From: DASUPK01 sp963804595
GTDB lineage: Bacteria > Actinomycetota > Thermoleophilia > Solirubrobacterales > 70-9
Assembly: GCA_963804595.1 (NCBI GenBank)
Contig: CAWDQZ010000003.1
Span: 310,001 to 374,000 of the forward strand
DNA length: 64,000 nucleotides
Direction: 5' to 3'
Of this stretch, positions 39,715-47,706 are shown in pieces. Every line of letters starts with the position of its first letter. The first letter of the stretch is position 1. The position numbers and the translations under genes are program-made. The notes beneath the pieces are model-generated. The model was not told the DNA's origin. It was given only the letters and a program-made list of their open reading frames with translations, and ran no database searches.

Positions 39715-42085
39715 TCACTGCGGCGGCTCGGCCCTGCCCTGCATCGCCTCCCAGACGCGGGCCGGGTTCAGCGGCATGTCGATGTGCGCAACCCCGTGGC
39801 TCTGATAGAGCGCATCGCAGACGGCGTTGACGATCGCGGGGGGCGAGCCGTTGGTCGCGGACTCCCCGACCCCCTTGGCCCCGATCGGGTGGTGCGGCGA
39901 GGGGGTGACGGTGGCGCCCAGCTCCCAATCCGGGCATTCGAGCGCCGTCGGGATCAGGTAGTCCATCATCGACCCGTTCAGGCAGTTGCCCTGCTCGTCG
40001 AAGCTGATCAGCTCCATCAGGGCGATGCCGACGCCCTCGGCGAGACCGCCCATGATCTGGCCGTCGACGATCATCGGGTTGATCCGGGTGCCGCAGTCGT
40101 CCACCGCGATGAATCGCCTGACCTTTACCTCGGCGGTATCGGGGTCGACGTCGACCACGCAGATGTAGGCGCCGCATGGGTAGGTGAGGTTCGGGGGGTC
40201 ATAAACCGATTGGCCGTCCAGGCCGCCCTCGACGCCTTCAGGGAGAGGTGCCTCGCCGTAAGCGGTCTCCGCGATTTCATCGATCGTGGCGCCCTTCTCC
40301 GGGTCGCCTCTCACCGACCAGCGGCCCTTCTCCCAAACGAGGTCTTCGGGTGTGGTCTCGAGCATCCCGGCCGCGATCAGCCGCGCCTTGTCCCGGACCC
40401 TGCGGGCGGCCACCGCGGCGGCCGCACCGGAGACCGGGGTCGAGCGGCTTCCGTAGGTTCCGAGGCCGTATGGGGTGCGGTCGGTGTCGCCGTGGCGGAC
40501 CTGGATGTCGTCCGGCGAGATGCCGAGCTCCTCGGCGACGATCTGGGCGAAGGTCGTCTCGTGGCCCTGGCCCTGGGTCTGGGCGCTGATGCTGATCGTC
40601 GCCTTGCCGGTGCCGTGGACGCGCAGATCGCAGCCATCGGCCATGCCCTGTCCGAGGATGTCCATGTGCTTCTTCGGCCCGGCGCCGACCACCTCGGTGA
40701 AGAAGGAGACGCCGATACCCATCAGCTCGCCGCGCTCGCGCTTCTCGGCCTGCTCCCTGCGGAGGTCGTCGTAGCCGGCGATCCGCATCGCCTCGCGCAT
40801 GGTCTTCTCGTACTCGCCGGAGTCGTAGGTCCAGCCTGTCTTGTTCTCGTAGGGGAACTGCTCGGGCTGGATGAAGCTCTTCATCCGCAGCTCGGTGGGG
40901 TCGACGTCCATCTCCAGCGCGAGCTCGCCGACGAGGCGCTCGATCAGGAAGATGGCCTCGGTGACCCGGAACGAGCAGCGGTAGGCCACGCCGCCGGGCG
41001 CCTTGTTCGTGTAGACGGCCTTGACGCTGCAGTGCGCCGCCTCCAGGTCATAGGAGCCGGCGAAGACGTGGAAGAAGCCCGCGGGGAACTTCGAGGGCTG
41101 CGCCGTGCTGTCGAAGGCGCCGTGATCGGCGATCACGTCGACCTCGGCGCCGGTGATCCTGCCGTCCTTGGCGCAGATCCGGCCGCTCATGATGTAGTCG
41201 CGCGCGAAGCCGGTGGACATCAGGTTCTCGGAGCGGTCCTCGACCCACTTGACCGGCTTGCCGGTGACGATCGAGCCGACGATCGCGCAGACGTAGCCGG
41301 GATAGACGGGCACCTTGTTCCCGAATCCGCCCCCGATGTCGTTGGTCATGATCCGGATCATCTGCTCGGGTAGTCCCGCGACCTGCGCGTAGACGGTCCG
41401 GTGCAGGTTGGGCGCCTGATTGCCGTTGTAGATGTCCAGCTGACCCGTCTCCGGGTTCATGTCGGCGATCATTCCGCAGGTCTCGAGGGGGGCCGGATGG
41501 CAGCGCGGATAGATCATGTCCCGCTCGAGGACGACGTCCGCCTCGGCGAAGACGCGCTCGCACTCCTCGGCGTCACCGGCCTCCCAGAGGGGTGTCGCCA
41601 GGTTGTCGGTCTGGTCGGGCTTGTCGTCCCTGATCACCGGCGCGTCCGGATCGAGAGCCTTTCGGGCGTTGACGACCGCGGGCAGCGGGTCGTATTCGAC
41701 GTCGATCAGGGGCAGGGCGTCACGCGCCGAGTAGCGGTCCTCGGCGATCACGAACGCGACCTCCTGGCCCTGGAACCGGACCTTGTCCCCGGCCAGCACC
41801 GCCTGCGAGTCGTAGGAGAGCGTCGGCATCCAGGCGAGGCCGAGCGTCTCGAGGTCCTTGGCGGTGATCACCCGGTGAACCCTCGGGTGCGCGAGCGCGC
41901 GGGAGGTGTCGATCGAGACGATCCGGGCGTGCGCGTAGGGGCTGCGCAGTATCGCCCCATGGAGCATGCCCGGCAAGGACGATGTCGTCGAGGTACTTGC
42001 CCTGTCCCCTGATGAAGCGCGCGTCCTCCTTGCGCTTCATGTTCCCGTAGCCGATCGGCGTCTCTTTCGCCGCCATGGTCGCCAT
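39715..42085 (-). CDS. coxL: Form I aerobic CO dehydrogenase large subunit CoxL (one-base frame break)
   Basis: Oxidises CO to CO2 at a Mo-Cu site. The diagnostic form I loop is present (GVAYRCSFRVTEA), with TQGQGHETTFAQIVAEELG and GAKGVGESATNGSPPAIVNA. Residues 1-38 (MAAKETPIGYGNMKRKEDAR, FIRGQGKYLDDIVLA) lie in one frame (42085-41972), the remainder in another (41970-39715). Removing one G from GGG at 41969-41971 gives a continuous protein of about 789 residues, the usual length. ATG at 42085 has GAGGAG six bases upstream. Confidence 0.93.
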
Positions 42086-42087
42086 TC

Positions 42088-42564
42088 TCATCTCCTCGCT
42101 TCCACGGACTCGTGCTCTGCGGCCCAGCGCACGGCCCTGACGATGTTGGCATAGCCCGTGCACCGGCAAATCGCACCCGAGATCGCGGTCCTGATCTCCG
42201 CCTCGGACGGGTCCGGGTTCTCGTCCAGCAGCGCCCTGGCGGTCATGATCATGCCCGGGGTGCAGAAGCCGCACTGGAGGCCGTGTTCCTCGTGAAATCC
42301 CTCCTGGACGGGATCGAGCCGACCGTCCACCTCCATCGACTCGATCGTCCGGACCGCGTGCCCGTCACAGCTCGCCGCGAGTGTGGTGCAGGACTTGACC
42401 GGACGCCCGTCGAGGTGGACGACGCAGGCGCCGCAATTCGAGGTGTCGCAGCCCCAGTGGGTACCCGTCAGGCCGAGCGTGTCGCGCAGGAAGTGAACGA
42501 GGAGCAGGGCAGGCTCGATGTCCCGGGTGACCTGTTCGTCGTTGACGGTGACGGTGATCTCCAT
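42088..42564 (-). CDS. coxS: CO dehydrogenase small iron-sulfur subunit CoxS
   Basis: 158 residues carrying two [2Fe-2S] clusters. The plant-type site is GCDTSNCGACVVHLDG plus a later Cys. The C-terminal helical site is CGFCTPGMIM and GAICRCTGYANIVRAV. It passes electrons from the Mo site in CoxL to the FAD in CoxM. It overlaps neither neighbour but abuts both (coxM stop one base upstream, coxL start two bases downstream). Confidence 0.96.
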   Translation of the reverse strand: MEITVTVNDEQVTRDIEPALLLVHFLRDTLGLTGTHWGCDTSNCGACVVHLDGRPVKSCTTLAASCDGHAVRTIESMEVDGRLDPVQEGFHEEHGLQCGFCTPGMIMTARALLDENPDPSEAEIRTAISGAICRCTGYANIVRAVRWAAEHESVEARR

Positions 42565-43442
42565 TCAGCCCTCCTGCTTCGATGCCCGTTCGGCGGCACG
42601 GCTCAGGGCGCGCCTGGTCAGTACGTCCGCGAGGTGGCGCTTGTAGTCCACCGGTCCCCTCCCATCGGCGATCGGCGAGCTGTCCTCCGCGGCGAGCTGG
42701 CCGGCCTCGGCGAAGAGCTCCTCGGAGGGCTCCTTGCCACGCAGGAGCTCCTCGGAGCGGGTGGCGTGGATCGTCGTCGGCCCGGCGGCGCTGAGCGCCG
42801 ACCCCGGCGTCCGCGATCGCGGCCGCCCTCCAGCCAGAGCGCGGCGGAGACCGCGACGATGGCCCAGTCCCCCGCCCTTCGCTCGACCTTCTCGTGTGCG
42901 CTGCCGCCGCCGCGCCTCAGGGGCACGCGGATCTCGGTCAGGATCTGGCCGTCCTGGATCGCCGTCATGATAGGGGCCGACGTGGAAGTCCTCCATCGAG
43001 ACGACCCGCTCCCCGTCCGAGCCGACGATCACGACCTTCGCCTTCAGCGCCGAGCAGACGGCCGACAGGTCCTCGGCGGCGTCCGCCTGTGCGAGCGAGC
43101 CCCCGATCGTGCCGCGGTTCCGGACCGGAGGATCGGCGATCACCCTCTCGGCATCGATGAACACCGGGAATGGCGGGCGATGAGCTCTGACTCGAGCAGC
43201 TCACGGTGCCGGGTCATCGCCCCGATTCGGACCTCGCCGTCCGCTTCCCTGATGTAGGAGAGCTCGCCGAGATCGTTGATGTCGATCAGGCGCTCGGGAT
43301 TCGCCAGCCGCAGCTTCATCATCGGCAGCAGGCTGTGGCCGCCGGCGAGCAGCCGCGTCTCGGGCCCATACTTCTCGAGCAGCTCGATCGCGTTCCGGAC
43401 GCTGGTCGCCCGCTCGTATTCGATCGGTCCGGGTGTCTGCAC
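42565..43442 (-). pseudogene. coxM: CO dehydrogenase medium FAD subunit CoxM, broken by four single-base shifts
   Basis: FAD subunit that hands electrons to the quinone pool. All parts are present but in changing frames. GTG at 43442 opens IEYERATSVRNAIELLEKYG, ETRLLAGGHSLLPMMKLRLA (FAD site) to SELIARH. Then come VFIDAERVIADPPVRNRGTI and GGSLAQADAAEDLSAVCSAL, then MTAIQDGQILTEIRVPLRRG, then AIADAGVG, then LSAAGPTTIHATRSEELLRG to the stop. Breaks are near 43160, 42970, 42822 and 42800. Joined, the protein would be about 293 residues, the normal length. Four indels in one gene mean either decay or a poorly resolved stretch. Confidence 0.85.
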
Positions 43443-44002
43443 TAGTCCCCCGCCGCCTCCCTCCCGATAGTCGGGGAGGCGGGTCGGTACGCCGGCCCCT
43501 CCTCGTCGACGATCGGCCCGCTGGGATTGCGGTAGATCGAGCGCGCCGCGGCGCTCGAGTTGATCGTGTCCCTGAGCGCGGCGCCCGACATCGCCCCGAC
43601 CCCGAGCGGGCTCTCCCGCCCCAGGCGCGCGAGCTGCACAGCGCCCCGCGTGTAGACCACGTCGATGTTCTTCACCTCGCCGCTCCTTCCCTGGCGCGCC
43701 AACACTGCGGCTCCCGCCCCCGGGTAGACCGACTCGATCAGCCCGGCGGCGTCATCCTGCCCGGCCTTCTTGTCGAGCAGGCCCTCGAGAAGGTCGGTTC
43801 CGGCCGAGAGGTCCTTGTTGATCGTCTCGACCACCCCGTTCACCGGCTCGGTCTTCGTGAGGATCTCGCCCACCGATCCGATCACGGCGTCGAGCCCGGC
43901 GGTGATCTTCCGCAGCTCCAGGATCACCGCCACGAGGTAGACGACCAGCGCCAGGATCACCAGCACGACCGCGATCAGGGTGACTACGGCAGCGGGCTCC
44001 AT
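43442..44002 (-). CDS. Single-pass membrane protein, CO dehydrogenase operon small protein 5
   Basis: 186 residues. N-terminal helix (VVTLIAVVLVILALVVYLVA), then an amphipathic helical part (LRKITAGLDAVIGSVGEIL, NKDLSAGTDLLEGLLDKKAG) and a longer C-terminal tail (VKNIDVVYTRGAVQLARLGR, IYRNPSGPIVDEEGPAYRP). It is the largest of five consecutive small membrane proteins. Its stop overlaps the coxM start (TAGTG). No family is recognised. Confidence 0.75.
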   Translation of the reverse strand: MEPAAVVTLIAVVLVILALVVYLVAVILELRKITAGLDAVIGSVGEILTKTEPVNGVVETINKDLSAGTDLLEGLLDKKAGQDDAAGLIESVYPGAGAAVLARQGRSGEVKNIDVVYTRGAVQLARLGRESPLGVGAMSGAALRDTINSSAAARSIYRNPSGPIVDEEGPAYRPASPTIGREAAGD

Positions 44003-44003
44003 C

Positions 44004-44261
44004 TCAGGCGTCCTCGAGGATCGTGTCGAGCGACCCGCCGTAGTTCGCGACCACGCTGACGGTCTGACTCACCTGCTCCTGGGTCGTGCCCAGCAGCTCC
44101 ACCGCATCGAGGTCCTTCGAGGCCGCCGCGGCGACGGGCTCCAGTCCGTCGACCGCCCGCGTGGTCGCCTTGGCGGCGTTCAGGACGCCGCGCAGCAGGA
44201 CCACCACGACGGGCACGATCACCAGCAGCAGCAGGACGTTTCCGATCCACCAGAGAGTCAT
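44004..44261 (-). CDS. Single-pass membrane protein, CO dehydrogenase operon small protein 4
   Basis: 85 residues: MTLWWIGNVLLLLVIVPVVV at the N-terminus is one transmembrane helix, followed by a helical soluble part (NAAKATTRAVDGLEPVAAA, SKDLDAVELLGTTQEQVSQT). The T-L-W-W-I-G start matches the pre-helix motif of small proteins 1 and 2. It overlaps the upstream gene by four bases and is one base from the next. Confidence 0.7.
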   Translation of the reverse strand: MTLWWIGNVLLLLVIVPVVVVLLRGVLNAAKATTRAVDGLEPVAAAASKDLDAVELLGTTQEQVSQTVSVVANYGGSLDTILEDA

Positions 44262-44536
44262 CGCCTCTCCGCGTGCTCGGCGATGACTGCGGCCTTCCTG
44301 GCCACCGACGGCATCAGCCCGATGATCCCGTCGAACTGCGCGTTGATCGCTTCAACCGCGGGCCGCAGCGGGCGCAGATGCTCCTCCTCGACGGTGGTCA
44401 GCGCCCCGCCCAGATCGTCGAGGTCGCTCGCGATCGAGGAGAGCCGACGGCGGATCTCGATCAGCGCAAGGGCCAGGACGACCACGAGCACGACGGCCTC
44501 CGCGATGCTGAGGACGATCAGCAGAGAGGTGCTCAC
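44258..44536 (-). CDS. Single-pass membrane protein, CO dehydrogenase operon small protein 3
   Basis: 92 residues from GTG at 44536: STSLLIVLSIAEAVVLVVVL is the membrane helix, then a heptad-rich segment (IRRRLSSIASDLDDLGGALT, EEEHLRPLRPAVEAINAQF). It starts inside the preceding stop (GTGA overlap) and overlaps the following start. The chosen GTG avoids a long upstream frame that covers neighbouring genes. Confidence 0.7.
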   Translation of the reverse strand: MSTSLLIVLSIAEAVVLVVVLALALIEIRRRLSSIASDLDDLGGALTTVEEEHLRPLRPAVEAINAQFDGIIGLMPSVARKAAVIAEHAERR

Positions 44537-44832
44537 TCGGGCTCTCCGTAGCCCTGTGAGAGCGCGTTCATGTAGCCGTCCTGCACGACTCCCTCGGCGG
44601 CTATCTGCTCGAGGACCGGCGCGGTCGCCTCGAGCTGGGGGATGTTCGACGTGTTCTCCGCGACCTTCCCCGCGTTGCCGAGCAGGCCGGTGACCGCGGC
44701 CTGGATCCTGCCGAGGAGGTTGAGCAGCGTGAGCAGCATCCCCGCCACCACCAGCGCGACGACCAGGCCCACCGCGAGCGTCACGTACCAGAGGGTGCGC
44801 TCCGAGCTGGCCAGGCCGATAACGACGTCCAT
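44533..44832 (-). CDS. Single-pass membrane protein, CO dehydrogenase operon small protein 2
   Basis: 99 residues. After SSERTLWYVTLAVGLVVALV comes a membrane helix, then helical soluble sequence (GRIQAAVTGLLGNAGKVAEN, APVLEQIAAEGVVQDGYMNA). The T-L-W-Y-V-T motif before the helix parallels small proteins 1 and 4, suggesting duplication. One-base overlap with small protein 1. Confidence 0.72.
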   Translation of the reverse strand: MDVVIGLASSERTLWYVTLAVGLVVALVVAGMLLTLLNLLGRIQAAVTGLLGNAGKVAENTSNIPQLEATAPVLEQIAAEGVVQDGYMNALSQGYGEPE

Positions 44833-45092
44833 CAGTGCCCGACCGCCGCCTTCCTGAGCGCCCGGGCGGCGTGCAGGATCCGGACGCCTGAATCGTTGAT
44901 CTTGGAGACACCGCTCAAGCCGTCCGTCTGAGACCGGAGCGTCCCGACCGCCGCGTCAGCGGTTTCGGCCTGCCCGGCGATCCGGTTGGCGAGGATGAGA
45001 ATCGTGCCGACGATGATCACGGCCACCACCACGACGACTGCACCGAGACCCAGGCCGATGTACCAGGAGGTCGTGTCGGCGCCGATCGGCAC
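44832..45092 (-). CDS. Single-pass membrane protein, CO dehydrogenase operon small protein 1
   Basis: 86 residues: TTSWYIGLGLGAVVVVVAVI begins the membrane helix, followed by helical sequence (AETADAAVGTLRSQTDGLSG, NDSGVRILHAARALRKAAVG). First of the five; 83 bases separate it from coxG, where a promoter-like element lies. The family is not recognised. Confidence 0.7.
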   Translation of the reverse strand: MPIGADTTSWYIGLGLGAVVVVVAVIIVGTILILANRIAGQAETADAAVGTLRSQTDGLSGVSKINDSGVRILHAARALRKAAVGH

Positions 45093-45132
45093 TCAGCGCC
45101 TCCTGCTGACGAGCTGTACCGCCATGTGCGAC

Positions 45133-45176
45133 AGATTACAACCGGACTCAACTACTCAAAGTGCCGAGTTGGCACT
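45133..45176 (-). promoter_or_regulatory. Candidate promoter and small hairpin between coxG and the membrane-protein row
   Basis: On the minus strand TTGAGT (45154-45159) and TAATCT (45133-45138) are 15 bases apart, about 40 bases before the start of small protein 1. Directly upstream, AGTGCC-GAGTT-GGCACT (45160-45176 on the plus strand) forms a 6-bp hairpin beginning at the coxG stop. That hairpin may be a weak terminator or an operator. Both assignments are tentative. Confidence 0.3.
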
Positions 45177-45613
45177 CAGAGCTTGGCCAGGTTCTCCGCG
45201 AACTCCTTGATCATCCCCTGGGTCACGGCGACGATCACACCCTCCCCCATCTGCGCGGCCTTGCCCGTCACGTCGATCTGGGAATGAAGCGCGACCTCCG
45301 TCGCATCGCCCGAACCCGTCAGCTCCATCGTGACCCTGGCGTCGGCGTTGCCCTGCCCGCCCGCCTCCTTGGCGCGGGCGTTCATCACAGCCCGGTGCTC
45401 GGAGTCGTCCTGCTCGACGATCTCGGCCGGGCCCGAGTAGTTCATGTTCATCGCGCCGAGCTTGATCTTGACCTCCGCGTTGACAGCCCGGTCGCCCGTC
45501 TTCTCGATCACCCGAGCGCCGGGGACACAGGGCACGACCCGCTCGAGGTCGACCATCGTGTCCCAGACCTCGTCGAGTGGCTTCTGGACCGTGAACGAGT
45601 TGTCGAACTCCAT
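45176..45613 (-). CDS. coxG: CoxG, SRPBCC-family CO dehydrogenase membrane-association protein
   Basis: 145 residues of the START/SRPBCC fold: NSFTVQKPLDEVWDTMVDLE, VVPCVPGARVIE, and DVTGKAAQMGEGVIVAVTQG. CoxG links CO dehydrogenase to the membrane quinone pool in other bacteria. The copy here is only the fold, with no obvious C-terminal membrane anchor or long tail. It is the first gene of the operon, divergent from yceI. ATG at 45613. Confidence 0.93.
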   Translation of the reverse strand: MEFDNSFTVQKPLDEVWDTMVDLERVVPCVPGARVIEKTGDRAVNAEVKIKLGAMNMNYSGPAEIVEQDDSEHRAVMNARAKEAGGQGNADARVTMELTGSGDATEVALHSQIDVTGKAAQMGEGVIVAVTQGMIKEFAENLAKL

Positions 45614-45649
45614 TCCTGCTCTCCTCTCCGGCGCCGATAGCGTGTGCCC

Positions 45650-46201
45650 ATGCCGATCATGCCAGGGACGCACGAGCTCGGGCCCGAGACCGGCAGCCTC
45701 CGGATCGAGACCAAGCGGCGTGGCGCCGCGGCCAAGGCAGGGCACGACCTCGTGATCGAGGTCCGCTCCTGGCGCGCCACGCTGGTCATCGGCGATGACC
45801 CTGGCGACAACAGCCTCGTGCTGAGCGCCGACAGCGGGTCGATGGAGGTGATCGAAGGGACCGGCGGGATCATGGCGCTGACCGATGAGGACAAGGGGGA
45901 GATCAAGAAGACGCTCGAGGAGGAGACGCTCGAGCCGGGCCCCGTCGAGTTCAAATCGACCCAGGTGACACCGGCGGAGGATGGGCGGCGCCTCGACGTG
46001 ACGGGCGAGCTCGAAATGAACGGCGCGACGCACCCGCTCTCCTTCGAGCTCGAGGTCGGTTCCGACGGATCGCTCACGGGGGCCGCGACCGTGAAGCAGA
46101 CCGACTGGGACATCGAGCCCTACTCCGGCCTCTTCGGCACGCTCAAGGTGCGCGACGAGGTGCGGGTCCTCGCGAGCGTTCATCCGCCGGACGCCGCCTA
46201 G
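45650..46201 (+). CDS. YceI family protein
   Basis: 183 residues. The lipocalin-like YceI fold binds isoprenoid-type lipids: GTHELGPETGSLRIETKRRG, GHDLVIEVRSWRATLVIGD, VEFKSTQVTPAEDGRRLDVT and GELEMNGATHPLSFELEV. No signal peptide. A GTG six bases upstream at 45644 is an alternative start. It is divergent from coxG. A link to quinones is conceivable but unproven. Confidence 0.88.
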   Translation: MPIMPGTHELGPETGSLRIETKRRGAAAKAGHDLVIEVRSWRATLVIGDDPGDNSLVLSADSGSMEVIEGTGGIMALTDEDKGEIKKTLEEETLEPGPVEFKSTQVTPAEDGRRLDVTGELEMNGATHPLSFELEVGSDGSLTGAATVKQTDWDIEPYSGLFGTLKVRDEVRVLASVHPPDAA

Positions 46202-46273
46202 GGAGACGCACGCAGGAGCGGCACCTCCTCGCGGGCGTCGGCGTACGGGACGATCGAGATCCCGAACGAGAGG

Positions 46274-46813
46274 CTACGGCCGGCCATCGGCGCCCAGCAT
46301 CTCAGGGACCAGTTGAGCCAGCTGACGCCAGTGCCCCACCAGGCGCTCGCCGTTGAGGAAGAAGGTCGGCGTCCCCCCCACGCCGGCGGCACGGCCGCCC
46401 GCGATGTCCTCGAGCACCCGATCCCGATATCGGTGCTTTTCGAGCGCCGACTCCGCATCGGAGCGTTCCAGGCCCAACTTCTCAGCGACCGAGAGAAGTC
46501 CGTCCACCGAGAAGCTCTCGCGGCCGGCCAGTAGCAGCCCGTACGCCTCCCAGAACCTCTCCCGCGTGGCCGCGAGCTCCGAGAGCTCGGCGGCGAGGTC
46601 CGAGTGGGGATGAATCTCGGGGTCGGGAAAGTGGCGCCAGACCAACCGGATTCCCTCGTAGCGCCCCATCAATGACTCGAGCGGCCGGCTTGCCGCGAAG
46701 CAAAACGGGCAGCCGAAATCGCCGTACTCGATGATCGTCAGCTTCGGATCCTCCGAGCCGCGGGTGTGGTCGCGCGTGTCGACCGGCGGAACGGTTTTCG
46801 CGGCACTGGTCAC
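46274..46813 (-). CDS. DsbA-family thioredoxin-fold oxidoreductase
   Basis: 179 residues. Active site in TIIEYGDFGCPFCFAASRPL (CPFC), helical insertion, and cis-Pro loop AGVGGTPTFFLNGERLVG. No signal peptide is visible, so it may be cytoplasmic. It resembles the C-terminal domain of the NhaA fusion encoded 0.9 kb upstream, suggesting a shared origin. Confidence 0.92.
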   Translation of the reverse strand: MTSAAKTVPPVDTRDHTRGSEDPKLTIIEYGDFGCPFCFAASRPLESLMGRYEGIRLVWRHFPDPEIHPHSDLAAELSELAATRERFWEAYGLLLAGRESFSVDGLLSVAEKLGLERSDAESALEKHRYRDRVLEDIAGGRAAGVGGTPTFFLNGERLVGHWRQLAQLVPEMLGADGRP

Positions 46814-46923
46814 GCCCGATCAATCTTGCCGCTTCGGCTCCATCGGGCCAAGGAAGCCAGACTCGAGCCGCTTCGAGCTGCTCGAGCCTGGTACGCACCA
46901 TTGGGCCTCGGGCGCCGGATGTC

Positions 46924-46972
46924 GTCAGCCCCTGGTCGTCGTATCTGCGGTGTCAGCCCCTGGTCGTATCTA
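46924..46972. repeat. Short tandem direct repeat at the SDR stop codon
   Basis: GTCAGCCCCTGGTCGTCGT begins at 46924 and GTCAGCCCCTGGTCGTATCT at 46952, two nearly identical copies 28 bases apart. The second ends in the SDR stop codon. It looks like a small slippage duplication. Confidence 0.5.
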
Positions 46973-47674
46973 GCCCCACGAGCCCTCGCTCACGGGCCGG
47001 AAGCTGGTCGTCAGGATCCGCATGCGGCGAGGACGGGTCACGGCGAAGAGGACGACGTCGGCAACCTCGTCGGCGCTCAGCATCTCCTCGAGCGCGGGGT
47101 CGCCCGCGGTGCGGCCGGTGCCGATCGCGAAGTTGGTGTTGACGCCGCCCGGGCAGATGCAGGTGGCGCGCACCCCGCGCTCGCGCAGCTCGTGGTCGAG
47201 CGAGCGTGTGAAGCCGAGCTGACCGAACTTCGAGGCGTTGTAGACAGACTCGCCGGGGAAGGCGCGCAGGCCCGCGACGCTCGCCATCGAGATGAAGTCG
47301 CCCTCGCCCGAATCGATCAGGTGGGGCAACGTCGTGGCGGCCGTGTAGAGCGTTCCCTTCAGGTTCACGTCGATCATCGCCTCGACCTGATCGGGGTCGA
47401 GATCCAGGAACGGGCCATAGGAAGCCACCCCGGCGTTCGCGACGACGATGTCGAGGCGGCCGAAGCGATCGAGCACCGCCTTGGTGGCGTTCTCGACGGC
47501 GCCGCGGTCCCGGACGTCGCAGGTGACGCCCAGCCCACGCTCGAGCCCGAGATCGTCCCCATGCCGCGAGAGCAATCCGACGGACGCCCCGGCGTCGTGC
47601 AGCTTGCGCGCCACCGATGCGCCGATGCCGGCGCTGGCGCCGGTGATCAGCGCGACCTTGCCTTCCAGTTCCAT
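46970..47674 (-). CDS. Short-chain dehydrogenase/reductase
   Basis: 234 residues, classical SDR: cofactor motif LITGASAGIGASVARKL, DIVVANAGVASYGPF, catalytic FISMASVAGLRAFPGES and YNASKFGQLGFTRSL. Residue order at the nucleotide site (SRHGD) is compatible with NADP. The substrate cannot be told from sequence. Confidence 0.93.
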   Translation of the reverse strand: MELEGKVALITGASAGIGASVARKLHDAGASVGLLSRHGDDLGLERGLGVTCDVRDRGAVENATKAVLDRFGRLDIVVANAGVASYGPFLDLDPDQVEAMIDVNLKGTLYTAATTLPHLIDSGEGDFISMASVAGLRAFPGESVYNASKFGQLGFTRSLDHELRERGVRATCICPGGVNTNFAIGTGRTAGDPALEEMLSADEVADVVLFAVTRPRRMRILTTSFRPVSEGSWG

Positions 47675-47706
47675 GGAGCCCTCCTCCGGTCGACGGTGCG
47701 GCGAGC

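Noticed and set aside
44258..44911. 217-codon frame beginning upstream of small protein 3
   Set aside because: The upstream part overlaps small proteins 1 and 2, which have membrane-protein composition; only the part from 44536 is protein-like.
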